A DNA stretch of 64,000 nucleotides from Spirosoma foliorum. Lineage in GTDB: Bacteria; Bacteroidota; Bacteroidia; Cytophagales; Spirosomataceae. Under the pieces are notes generated by a model. That model was not told the origin of the DNA, searched no databases, and was given only the letters and a program-made list of their open reading frames with translations. Every line of letters begins with the position of its first letter. Position 1 is the stretch's first letter. Below are positions 27,918-36,447 of this stretch, piece by piece. The stretch is from contig NZ_CP059732.1 of assembly GCF_014117325.1 (NCBI RefSeq), positions 2,865,001 to 2,929,000 on the forward strand, read 5' to 3'. The position numbers and the translations under genes were made by a program.

Positions 27918-29510
27918 ATGAACCAACGTCTACGCCTGTCCATTACCTGCTTTATACTTATGGCGCAGGTGATCTCCTTTTCCTCCACTATTGCCCAGGG
28001 TATCTCCTCTCCGCAAATCGATGCGCTGGTACAGAAAACGCTGACTACATTCGATGTGCCGGGTATCGCTGTCGCTGTTATTAAAGACGGAAAGGTAATT
28101 CACAGTAAAGGTTATGGCGTTCGTTCCCTCAAAACGGGGGAAAAGGTCGACGAAAATACCCTCTTTGGCATTGCGTCCAACAGCAAGGCGTTTACTTCGG
28201 CGGCTTTAGCAATCCTGATGGACGAAGGAAAACTGACCTGGGATGATAAAGTGATTGACTACATTCCGGAATTTCGGATGTATGATCCGTACGTAACCGA
28301 TGCCTTTACCATCCGGGATTTACTCACGCACCGAAGCGGGCTGGGTCTGGGCGCAGGTGATCTGATGTTCTGGCCGGACTCCAGTAACTTCACCATGAAA
28401 GACATCATTCATAATCTGCGTTACCTGAAACCCGTCTCGGGTTTTCGAACAAAGTATGATTATGACAACCTCCTCTACATGGTCGCGGGTGAAGTTGTTG
28501 AACGGGTAAGCGGAAAAACCTGGGAAGCTTTTGTGGAAGAGCGGATCATGAAACCCTTAGGCATGAACCGAAGTGCGGGAAGCTATAGCCGTCTGGCTGA
28601 TAAGGTCAATGTTATTGATGCGCACGCGCCCGTGAATGGGAAAGTACAGGTGATTAGCCGGGATATGTTTCGCTTTGGGTATTCGGCGGGGGGTATCAAC
28701 TCCAGCGTGGCCGATATGAGCAAATGGGTCATTATGCAACTCAACAAAGGCAAATACGGCAATAGCCAACAAGTATTCAGTGAGAAACGGCAGGCCGATA
28801 TGTGGGGAGCCCAGACCATTCTTACGGTAAACCCTACCCCCATTCCGCCCTACAACACGCATTTTTCCGCGTATGGATTAGGCTGGGGCCTCAGTGATGT
28901 AAAAGGCTACAAGCAGGTAACGCATACGGGTGGGCTTGCTGGCATGGTAACGCAGGTAACCCTCCTACCCGAACTTCAGTTGGGGATTATCGTTTTTACC
29001 AATCAGCAATCGGGGGCGGCTTTTAGCTCTATTACCAATACCATTAAAGACAGTTATCTGGGAGTAACCCCTACTGACTGGATCAAGCTGTATAGCGACC
29101 GGGTGAAAAAGGGACAGGATGAAGCCGATGCCATCACCAAAGGCATCTGGGAAACCATCGAGAAAGAGCAGAAAAGCAATAAGACCCCTGTCAACGTCAC
29201 GGCCTATATGGGAACTTACCACGATCTGTGGTTTGGGGACGTCCTGATCAGTTTAAAAAATGGAAAACCCTGGTTCCAGTCGCTGCGGTCACCCAAGCTG
29301 ACGGGCGAATTGTTTTTCTACAAAAACAACACGTTCATTGTCAAGTGGACGAACCGGAGCTTCGATGCCGACGCTTACCTCACGTTCCAGACCGACGAGA
29401 ATCAGCAACCCGTCTCGATCCGGATGAAACCCATTTCCCCTCTCACCGATTTTAGTTTCGATTTTCAGGATCTCGACCTGAAGCGAGTACCCGCAGAAAC
29501 CAATCGGTAA
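27918..29510 (+). CDS. Serine hydrolase, class C beta-lactamase family
   Basis: A 530-residue exported protein (signal peptide, cut near TIAQG). The beta-lactamase domain has SNSK (Ser nucleophile and Lys), Tyr-Asp-Asn in KYDYDNLLYM, and HTGG as the third motif. The last 110 residues are a DUF3471-like beta domain (MGTYHDLWFGDVLISLKNGK). Such proteins are peptidases or esterases more often than resistance enzymes; the substrate is unknown. It stands alone, with no regulator beside it. Confidence 0.88.
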   Translation: MNQRLRLSITCFILMAQVISFSSTIAQGISSPQIDALVQKTLTTFDVPGIAVAVIKDGKVIHSKGYGVRSLKTGEKVDENTLFGIASNSKAFTSAALAILMDEGKLTWDDKVIDYIPEFRMYDPYVTDAFTIRDLLTHRSGLGLGAGDLMFWPDSSNFTMKDIIHNLRYLKPVSGFRTKYDYDNLLYMVAGEVVERVSGKTWEAFVEERIMKPLGMNRSAGSYSRLADKVNVIDAHAPVNGKVQVISRDMFRFGYSAGGINSSVADMSKWVIMQLNKGKYGNSQQVFSEKRQADMWGAQTILTVNPTPIPPYNTHFSAYGLGWGLSDVKGYKQVTHTGGLAGMVTQVTLLPELQLGIIVFTNQQSGAAFSSITNTIKDSYLGVTPTDWIKLYSDRVKKGQDEADAITKGIWETIEKEQKSNKTPVNVTAYMGTYHDLWFGDVLISLKNGKPWFQSLRSPKLTGELFFYKNNTFIVKWTNRSFDADAYLTFQTDENQQPVSIRMKPISPLTDFSFDFQDLDLKRVPAETNR

Positions 29511-29570
29511 ATCATAAAGTAGTACATTATCTTGATATAGCGTATAGTATAATAGCTACTTGTTTTTCTT

Positions 29571-30839
29571 ATGGTCTGGCAAAACCCGTTCCACACGCTC
29601 CAACCACCTGGCCTCTCCCGCAATGATCAGGTTAAATTCAAGATCATTGTAGGCGCTCAACTTATTATTACCACTGGATTATGCCTAGCTGGTCTCGTAC
29701 ATCTCGTCGCTCATCAATATAGCCGGATTCCTGAACTGGTTTTTGCCTCGCTTACTCTTTTACCCATTCTCATCCTGTTGAAACGGTATCCCTTTCGGAT
29801 AGCGGCCTTGTATTTCATCAGCATAGCCATCCTGGATGCCTTTGGGATCGCTGTTTTACGCATCAGTCAAGGCATCGATACGCTTGTTGAAAATAATTAC
29901 TTCTATATTGTCTGTATTTCCATTTTTATACTGGATGGAAGGCCAGCTTATTTTTTTGCTATTGTATCCGGTTTATTAGGCTTACTCATTCGAGGTCTAG
30001 CCGTCTATTATTTGCACGAGCCTAATAATCTTGGCCAGTATATTAGTTTTATAGCGCCCTTCATGGTCGTTGCTTTCTTTAGTGATTGGGTAAAAAAGCT
30101 AACGGACGAAAATCAGGCGGCCATTGAAAGCAAAAATCGGCGACTCTCTGAGCTGAACACATTGAAAGATAAGTTGTTCAATATCATCGCCCATGATCTG
30201 CGCATCCCCATCGCGATCCTGAAAATGCAGCTCGAGCAGCTTCGGGATCGTAACCCGAAATCGAAACGGATTACGATTTCACTGGAAGAGTATCACCGAT
30301 TGGTTGATAGTGTCGACAGGACCTATGTAACTCTGGATAATTTACTACAATGGAGCCTACTGCAACGGGAAGCGCTTGGCAACAGACCTGTTCATGTCGA
30401 TTTACCCCAACTTCTACAAGCTACCCTCGCTCTATACGACAATCAGCTTCAGCTCAAGGAGCTAAGCTTACGAACAAAGATGGAACCGACTGAGGTCTTT
30501 GTCGATAGCTACCAGGTCCAGATCATTATCCGAAATATTCTTCAGAATGCCATCAAATTCACGCCAGTGGGCGGTTCTCTTTATCTTCAGACCCAGGCAA
30601 TGGCCGATGGGACTAAATTAACACTCACGGATTCGGGGATTGGTATGGACGAACCAACGATCGCTTCACTGGCCAACTCCTTTATTTCCAGACCAGGCAC
30701 AGGCGGAGAAAGAGGCACAGGTATTGGGTTGCAACTGGTCCAGGAGTTAGTAGCAGCCAATGGGGGCCAGCTTACGATTCAGAGCCAGGTAGGCGAAGGA
30801 ACAACGGTGGAAGTGCTGTTTCCCCAAAAGAGTATATAA
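29571..30839 (+). CDS. Sensor histidine kinase, orphan
   Basis: A 422-residue inner-membrane kinase. The first 180 residues are about five or six hydrophobic helices with no periplasmic sensor domain. Then comes the H box (FNIIAHDLRIPIAIL, His phosphorylated), N box (IIRNILQNAIKFTP), G1 (LTDSGIGMDE) and G2 (RGTGIGLQLVQELV). No response regulator lies next to it, so its partner must be elsewhere. Confidence 0.9.
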   Translation: MVWQNPFHTLQPPGLSRNDQVKFKIIVGAQLIITTGLCLAGLVHLVAHQYSRIPELVFASLTLLPILILLKRYPFRIAALYFISIAILDAFGIAVLRISQGIDTLVENNYFYIVCISIFILDGRPAYFFAIVSGLLGLLIRGLAVYYLHEPNNLGQYISFIAPFMVVAFFSDWVKKLTDENQAAIESKNRRLSELNTLKDKLFNIIAHDLRIPIAILKMQLEQLRDRNPKSKRITISLEEYHRLVDSVDRTYVTLDNLLQWSLLQREALGNRPVHVDLPQLLQATLALYDNQLQLKELSLRTKMEPTEVFVDSYQVQIIIRNILQNAIKFTPVGGSLYLQTQAMADGTKLTLTDSGIGMDEPTIASLANSFISRPGTGGERGTGIGLQLVQELVAANGGQLTIQSQVGEGTTVEVLFPQKSI

Positions 30840-30908
30840 CCTACCCAGACTAGCATTTCTGTCACAAGTTATCGTATTTCATGGTTCAATTCGTGAACGA
30901 GCCCCCTG

Positions 30909-31316
30909 ATGAAATACCTTCTGATTACCATCGCCATCCTACTTGGGTCATCCCCTGTTTTAATTGCCCAGAAACCGCCTGTCAAATCACCCGAAAACGA
31001 AAAATTTGTGTTCCTCAACAATGGGGCTACCGTCGGAATGATTATTAAATCGGTAGTAAAGGCCGATAAACAACGACTTAAATTAACCGATCAGCAATTA
31101 CCCAAAGCAAAAGAAATTATTACGAAAGCTGTTGTCGACTTTAACGAGGGCGTAAAAACGTTAAAAGCCGCCGGAATGAATCAGAAAAAATTAAGAACCC
31201 TGGCGCTGGGCGTAGAAGACGAAAAAGTAAAAGCCTATAAAGCGATCCTAACGCCTGAGCAGTATCAGATCGTTGTTACGCAGCACAAAAAAGTGTATCC
31301 TGAAAGTAGAGTCTAG
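30909..31316 (+). CDS. Small exported protein, Spy-like
   Basis: A 135-residue protein with a signal peptide (cut near VLIAQK). The mature part is helical and Lys-rich, with LKLTDQQLPKAKEI and ILTPEQYQIV, motifs that recall LTxxQ/Spy-type periplasmic proteins. I do not recognise a firm family. It follows the histidine kinase gene by 70 bases and could be on its transcript. Confidence 0.65.
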   Translation: MKYLLITIAILLGSSPVLIAQKPPVKSPENEKFVFLNNGATVGMIIKSVVKADKQRLKLTDQQLPKAKEIITKAVVDFNEGVKTLKAAGMNQKKLRTLALGVEDEKVKAYKAILTPEQYQIVVTQHKKVYPESRV

Positions 31317-31535
31317 CCTACCAGCTTTGTAGGTTTTGCTATGTCTTTTCAACCTCGGCGACCCTGGTTCGCCGGTAAGGTCTGTTTCGACCCTGATAGC
31401 CTACAGCGTCGCCCTCATGATATGATTGTCATCACCTTAAACAAAACTGACAATTTATAAAAGGCTAAAGCTACTTGGTGATAACCATTTGACCACTAGT
31501 GAGTTTTATTAAGACTCAACGTTATCTAATGGACT

Positions 31536-32171
31536 ATGGACTTTCAAGAACTTATGCTCACTTATGGCTATCCTATCCTGTTTCTTGGGGTGCTGCTGGA
31601 AAGTGAAGCCTTTTTACTGGTCGGAGTGTATTTGGCCAACCAAGGGTATTTTTCCTTGCCCGCCGTCATTGCCCTGGCCGCACTTTCTTCGTTTTGTATT
31701 ACCCAGTTCTGTTTTTGGCTGGGCTGTCGCTACGGCAGTAACTTTATCCGCACACGGCCTCGTTGGCAGCTTCGCTACCAGCGCATTGAGCGATTGACGA
31801 ATCGCTATGGTACAGGTTTAGTAATCGGCTTTCGGGCGCTGTATGGGTTACGGGGAGCTGTACCAGCCGCTGTGGGGCTGGCTGGCTTCTCTTCGGCCCG
31901 GTTTATGGTCTTCAATGCACTGGGGGCTTTAGTATGGGCGTTGGTGGTGGCTCTTTTAAGCAGCAATCTGGTTCAAGGATTTAACCAGCTTTATGAGAGC
32001 CTGCCTCCTTCCGAAACGATGGCCCTTTATGCACTGGCAGCTATAATAGGCTTAGGACTTGTTTTCCAATGGGTCAAACGGTCTCGCTTAAAAAGACAGA
32101 CGGTAAATGGCCTCTCTATACAACGAGAGAATGGCTTGCCGTTACCGGTAGAAACAGACTCCCGCAGGTAA
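31536..32171 (+). CDS. DedA family membrane protein
   Basis: A 211-residue membrane protein with the DedA/SNARE-associated layout: GYPILFLGVLLESEAFLLVG at the start, a re-entrant segment, then the signature GFRALYGLRGAVPAAVGLAG with its conserved arginines, and two C-terminal helices. Members flip or carry phospholipid or undecaprenyl phosphate; the substrate here is unknown. An intergenic hairpin follows. Confidence 0.85.
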   Translation: MDFQELMLTYGYPILFLGVLLESEAFLLVGVYLANQGYFSLPAVIALAALSSFCITQFCFWLGCRYGSNFIRTRPRWQLRYQRIERLTNRYGTGLVIGFRALYGLRGAVPAAVGLAGFSSARFMVFNALGALVWALVVALLSSNLVQGFNQLYESLPPSETMALYALAAIIGLGLVFQWVKRSRLKRQTVNGLSIQRENGLPLPVETDSRR

Positions 32172-32263
32172 GTCACTAAACAGAGCATCAAGACCAAAAG
32201 ATGGCTTGGTTAAGCGTAAACTAGGCTTTTCTAAAAAAGAAGTGGTATTGTCAGTAAACCTCT

Positions 32264-32307
32264 AAAGCCCTACAAACGCAACCAACTGGCTGCGTTTGTA
32301 GGGCTTT
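32264..32307. terminator. Bidirectional terminator between convergent genes
   Basis: A 17-bp perfect stem (AAAGCCCTACAAACGCA and its complement) between the DedA gene and the Lys/Ala-rich gene, with T runs on both sides. Confidence 0.8.
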
Positions 32308-32342
32308 TGCTCTACTTAATAAATTCACCTGGCTCGCTCCGA

Positions 32343-32663
32343 TTAGTCGACACCAGCTGCCTTTTTGGTTTTCTCCTTGGCAACAGCTTTCAACTCTTTA
32401 GCGTCACTTTTAATCGCTTTCTTGCGAGCATGTTTCATTTTTCGATCCGCTTTAGCCTCGCGAGTCTTGGCGTCAGAAATGCCCGCTATTTCAAGACCTT
32501 TGCCTGTAGCTGCATTCGAGCGTAGCTCCTTGGCTTTGGCCACTTTCTTTTCAGCTTTCTCTTCTTTTTTCTCGGCCTTGCCTACTTGAGCCGCCTGTCC
32601 AAAACTGGTTTGGGTTATGGTTAGCATCGCTAACAGCGAAGCACCTAAAATGATCTTTTTCAT
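32343..32663 (-). CDS. Lys/Ala-rich exported small protein
   Basis: A 106-residue protein with a clear signal peptide (hydrophobic segment, cut near TSFGQA). The mature part is very basic and helical, made of Lys/Ala/Glu repeats (KAEKKEEKAEKKVAKAKE). I know no function. Similar low-complexity basic exported proteins are common in Cytophagales. Confidence 0.6.
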   Translation of the reverse strand: MKKIILGASLLAMLTITQTSFGQAAQVGKAEKKEEKAEKKVAKAKELRSNAATGKGLEIAGISDAKTREAKADRKMKHARKKAIKSDAKELKAVAKEKTKKAAGVD

Positions 32664-32836
32664 ACTCGTTGTTTAATTTAGTGAAAGGATAAAATTTACT
32701 TACTCAATTTATTGGCACTGATAATCAAAGAACTAAAAGTATAATTGGGCTTGGCGCCGGATCTCTCCTTAGCGCCAAGCTAGTCGTGAATGGTAGATTG
32801 GGAAAAGCGATCAAGCAATCACGTAAAACAGATTGC

Positions 32837-33199
32837 TTACTTAAAGCGCTGCGATCTTGTAAGAGGCCAGCCTGCCGACCCCGTCCATGATTTTGTCGTA
32901 GGAGCAGAGTTGGTCATCTTACGGAGTAGACTATACGAATGCCTCAGAGAGCGAGTCTTATAATCCTCGCTCTTACCAGGAGTAAGAGGTTGGACTTTGG
33001 TCATTTTAGACTGAATGAATCGGTAAGCCAGATAACAATAACCGAGAATGATTCCTATCTCGATTACTGTGTTGAAGGGTTCTCGTTCATAGCGGCCTAA
33101 CTTCATGTCATTATACCAGTCAATCACTACCCAGCAATACACTACAAACAACACGCTACTAGCCAGAATGATACCTGCTACTATTTTTGATCTTCTCAT
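32837..33199 (-). CDS. Hypothetical two-helix membrane protein
   Basis: A 120-residue protein with two predicted membrane helices (IVAGIILASSVLFVVYCWVV and FNTVIEIGIILGYCYLAYRF) and a basic C-terminal tail. I start at the ATG at 33199; the in-frame GTG at 33223 adds eight residues. Family unknown. The last 25 residues look less ordinary, so the 3' end may be altered. Confidence 0.45.
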   Translation of the reverse strand: MRRSKIVAGIILASSVLFVVYCWVVIDWYNDMKLGRYEREPFNTVIEIGIILGYCYLAYRFIQSKMTKVQPLTPGKSEDYKTRSLRHSYSLLRKMTNSAPTTKSWTGSAGWPLTRSQRFK

Positions 33200-33337
33200 A
33201 ATTGAATTCTCTAAGGTCAACACTTAATGATAGTTCAAGGAATTCTGCTGCACTTGATACGCCGATTGAACAGGCAGCAGGAGCCATAGCGCGCTACCGA
33301 GAATAGCGCAACTGTAAACCAACAAGAAATGAATGAC

Positions 33338-33757
33338 TCATAGACGCCAGATGGCATGCATTACTTGCAGACGCCTACGTTTGGGAGGCTTGTCTATAAA
33401 GAAAACCAATGGCGCTAAAGCGAACACAAAAGACCAACCTACAGACAGCGCTATCGGCCGATTGATCGGAGTAATAACGGCTTGAGCTGGAAGGATTTTT
33501 CGCTTAACACCCGCCGTAGATTGGGGTGATCGGACCGATGTTCCAAGAACATACGTATCATAAGCATCGCCAAAGCTATCGCCGGTCTCGCCTAAATCAA
33601 TTTCCAGTACAGCGCACCCGTAAAATAGACTAACCAGAAATACAGTCAACTGAATAGCTACCTGACGGCTCCGGCCAACCAGAACGGCTCTCCGTTTCAA
33701 AGAAGTAGCGCAAAAAATCGGACTGGTTTTGACTGGGTCTATCGCAATGCTCAGCAC
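33338..33757 (-). CDS. Hypothetical membrane protein
   Basis: A 139-codon frame with two hydrophobic segments (AIQLTVFLVSLFYGCAVLEI and PIALSVGWSFVFALAPLVFF). It has only a GTG start and no recognised family. It lies in the accessory zone next to the IS element and could be a chance or remnant frame. Confidence 0.35.
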   Translation of the reverse strand: MLSIAIDPVKTSPIFCATSLKRRAVLVGRSRQVAIQLTVFLVSLFYGCAVLEIDLGETGDSFGDAYDTYVLGTSVRSPQSTAGVKRKILPAQAVITPINRPIALSVGWSFVFALAPLVFFIDKPPKRRRLQVMHAIWRL

Positions 33758-34099
33758 AGATGGATATAGATTAGACGTAAAACGGGTTGACTACTAAAAG
33801 GATCATATTAGATGAATATGGGTCCTGTCAATCGAGAAGGCGATATGGATAGTCGATATCTTGGCAAAATGTTTGCCACCAGGTTATTTCATGGATGCGA
33901 CCCAGGCGGATCGGATACTTAAAAAAACTAGAAATAGCCTCCATGTTAATTATTCCCAATACTTACCAATACCATTGTGACTTGGAAATACATTAAGCAT
34001 ATCATAGTTGTATAACTAAGTAATTTGACTCATGGGTCATAAATTCTACAGAGTTGAGGAAGAGAATAGGCAACTTGAAAAGAAGCGCATTTTTAATTA
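33758..34099. other. Gene-free stretch left of the IS element
   Basis: About 340 AT-rich bases with no gene, ending at the likely target duplication AATTA (34095-34099). I see nothing else in it. Confidence 0.5.
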
Positions 34100-35151
34100 T
34101 AGGACTTACGCAAAAGTGGTAAATTGAAATAAAAAATAGCTTGAAGGTCACCGCACAACTTTACGGACAGTTTCTACTGAGTAGCCAGATCAACTATACG
34201 GCTACCTACTTGGCTGATCACCTGGAAGGGATCACCCATGACAATGTGCAGTACTTTCTCAAAGCTAGCCGAGTGGCACCTCGCCAGGTCTGGCAACATG
34301 TCCGCCACCAAATTCAACTGGATACCGATGGCTATATCCTCTTTGATGATACCGTGCTCAATAAAGAACATAGTCATAAAATTGAACTGGTTCGTCGGCA
34401 ATACAGTGGAAATGCTCATGGAATCATCAAAGGCATCGGTGTGGTTAATTGTGTCTACTTCAATCCTAAAATTAATCAGTTCTGGCTCATTGACTACCGT
34501 ATTTTTAATCCCGATGAGGATGGAAAAAGCAAGTTGGATCATGTGTTGGACATGCTTAACCAACTAGCACCCCGCCAGATCAGTTATCGAATCGTCTTAA
34601 TGGACAGTTGGTATGCTGTGACCGACCTCTTCAAGTGGCTCATTACCAATGAAAAACTGTTTTACTGTCCTATCAAGAGCAACCGTAAGGTCGATGATTC
34701 AGGTGGCAAAGAACCGTATCAACCTGTCAGCTATCTGAGCTGGTCAGCTCAACAGGTGCAGCAGGGTAAGCTGGTTAAAGTACACAAGATGCCTCAAAAC
34801 ACCTATCTTAAACTGTTCCGCGTACTGGTGTCTACCCACCGGACGGACTATATCGTCACCAACGATTTAGCTCAAAATGAGACGAGTGCCGCTGAAGAAA
34901 AAAGTGGTATTCGTTGGACAATTGAGCAGTTTCATCGAGAAGATAAGCAGATCACGGGTCTGGAATGTTGTCAATGTCGATTAGCTCGTAGTCAACGCAA
35001 TCACATTGGCTTAGCGGCTCTGACTTGGTTACGTTTTAAACAGTTGGCTTATCAGACTAAGAAAACGGTTTACCAACTCAAACAAGGCTTATTAGATGCT
35101 TACCTTCGTCAAGAGTTGGCGAATCCTTCAGTTGCCTTTGCGTAAGTCCTA
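34100..35151 (+). mobile_element. IS701-like insertion sequence, intact
   Basis: The 1052-bp element has terminal inverted repeats TAGGACTTACGCAAA (34100-34114 and, inverted, 35137-35151). It is flanked by the 5-base direct repeat AATTA (34095-34099 and 35152-35156). One transposase gene fills it. The IS701 assignment comes from the transposase; the 5-base duplication is a candidate, since IS701-type elements are usually described with 4 bases. Confidence 0.85.
34141..35145 (+). CDS. IS701-like (IS4-related) DDE transposase
   Basis: A 334-residue transposase. The catalytic residues are visible as D in YILFDDTVLNK, D in VLMDSWYAVTDLF and E in RWTIEQFHREDKQITGLE; this looks like a full DDE site. 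It closely recalls cyanobacterial IS701-family proteins (family memory, not a search). The only usable start is a TTG at 34141, 41 bases inside the element. It appears intact, so the element may be recent. Confidence 0.88.
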   Translation: MKVTAQLYGQFLLSSQINYTATYLADHLEGITHDNVQYFLKASRVAPRQVWQHVRHQIQLDTDGYILFDDTVLNKEHSHKIELVRRQYSGNAHGIIKGIGVVNCVYFNPKINQFWLIDYRIFNPDEDGKSKLDHVLDMLNQLAPRQISYRIVLMDSWYAVTDLFKWLITNEKLFYCPIKSNRKVDDSGGKEPYQPVSYLSWSAQQVQQGKLVKVHKMPQNTYLKLFRVLVSTHRTDYIVTNDLAQNETSAAEEKSGIRWTIEQFHREDKQITGLECCQCRLARSQRNHIGLAALTWLRFKQLAYQTKKTVYQLKQGLLDAYLRQELANPSVAFA

Positions 35152-35390
35152 AATTAATCTAATTTAACGATTATAGATATATTCTCAAGATTATATGCCA
35201 TTTATCAAATCAATCGTATGATTTTATTGATAAAGTAAGCTGATGACTATAACTGAAATTAACTGATTGCACCTTTGAACGTGCATTCTGGACTATAACA
35301 GGCAGCTAAAGCTTAACGGAATAATACTTAGCGAAAACATTCCTGAGCAAGTACGTGTTGGTCATTGCATTCACCATACATATTCAACTC

Positions 35391-35558
35391 ATGGGTAATT
35401 TATTGTACACTATCGCTGTCATATTAGTCATCATTTGGCTATTGGGCTTTTTAGGAGTTTTAGGGGCTGGCATTGCCGGTAGCGGCCTCATTCATATTTT
35501 GCTGGTGATTGCTGTGATCGCTATCATTTTGCGATTGATACAAGGTCGGAGTGTCTGA
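35391..35558 (+). CDS. lmo0937-type small membrane protein
   Basis: A 55-residue protein made of two hydrophobic helices (LLYTIAVILVIIWLLGFLG and IHILLVIAVIAIILRLIQG) with a short basic tail. This fits the lmo0937 family of small stress-associated membrane proteins. I start at the ATG at 35391; an upstream in-frame TTG at 35355 would add 12 residues out of keeping with the family. A very long terminator follows. Confidence 0.85.
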   Translation: MGNLLYTIAVILVIIWLLGFLGVLGAGIAGSGLIHILLVIAVIAIILRLIQGRSV

Positions 35559-35564
35559 TTAGCC

Positions 35565-35623
35565 TTCTGTCGATTGCAAAAAAGGCTAACCGTGTTGGTT
35601 AGCCTTTTTTGCAATCGACAGAA
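35565..35623. terminator. 27-bp perfect hairpin terminator
   Basis: Arms 35565-35591 and 35597-35623 are exact inverses with a 5-base loop, ending in A and T runs. It lies between the convergent lmo0937-type gene and the hypothetical gene at 35657 and could serve both. Confidence 0.85.
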
Positions 35624-35656
35624 ACTCGCCTTTATAACTTCCCGTTGCTTACCGAC

Positions 35657-36091
35657 TTAATGCCCAGACTCCAGATGGCTGTCACTCAGTTTTATTTCCT
35701 GTTGTTTATGTTGCAATAGCGCCTTGAGTTTGAGTAATAAATCCCAATCCGTTAACCGGGAGGCTTGGTTGCTCACGATCTGAATCAGTTGTTCTAATTC
35801 CGCAACGGTCAACCAATAGCTCGACTGGCTGGATCGTTCTAGACGAAATTCATCCAGACACATTCGCTCAATATGCTGACGCTCATACGTTAGATAGCTA
35901 GAAAGACTATCTCCCTCCCTAATAGTATCGGCTGCCCGAAAGACTTTGATTCGGATGATCGTTGTGGTCGGCTGAACGAGCCCTAACCGGGTCAACTCAT
36001 CATAAAATTGAATCCAACTGGTGAATTGCGTAGGCAACTCAAGATGATAGTCAAGTTTCTGACTAGCAGAATTAGGCTCTGTTCTATTCAT
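35657..36091 (-). CDS. Hypothetical protein
   Basis: A 144-residue soluble protein with no signal peptide. The middle (TTTIIRIKVFRAADTIREGD) and the helical C-terminal end (VAELEQLIQIVSNQA, LLLKLKALLQHKQQEI) show ordinary protein character. I do not recognise a family. It is in the accessory zone, single, with a start at a plain ATG. Confidence 0.55.
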   Translation of the reverse strand: MNRTEPNSASQKLDYHLELPTQFTSWIQFYDELTRLGLVQPTTTIIRIKVFRAADTIREGDSLSSYLTYERQHIERMCLDEFRLERSSQSSYWLTVAELEQLIQIVSNQASRLTDWDLLLKLKALLQHKQQEIKLSDSHLESGH

Positions 36092-36447
36092 TCAACAGGA
36101 TGCACGGTATATATTTAGAAAACGACACATAACAGACCCTCCAAGTTGACACGTTAACGCATTCTTAGTGGGCCACACCTACCAGGTATCGTACTATAGA
36201 TGTCAATGTGTACTGTGGGTTTAATCAGTAGGCACTAAGTCGGCGTGCATGTCGGAACGCGTATTCTATCAGGAGGGAGCATTTTCTATGACTATTTTAT
36301 GTCGTAATGCTGCTACAAGAATTGCCCTTCTTAACCACTAGTTTTACTGAGATTAAAATTACATTAAACAAATAATCGGTAATTGAGTGTTTATACTGGT
36401 AAATTTTTTTGGCTGAAAAAGGCTTCACACGTTTTATTTCTCCTACC
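36092..36447. other. Intergenic stretch before the M48 gene
   Basis: About 355 bases between divergent genes. An in-frame TTG start at 36409 exists for the M48 protease but is not preferred. I see no repeat or promoter that I can support. Confidence 0.45.
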
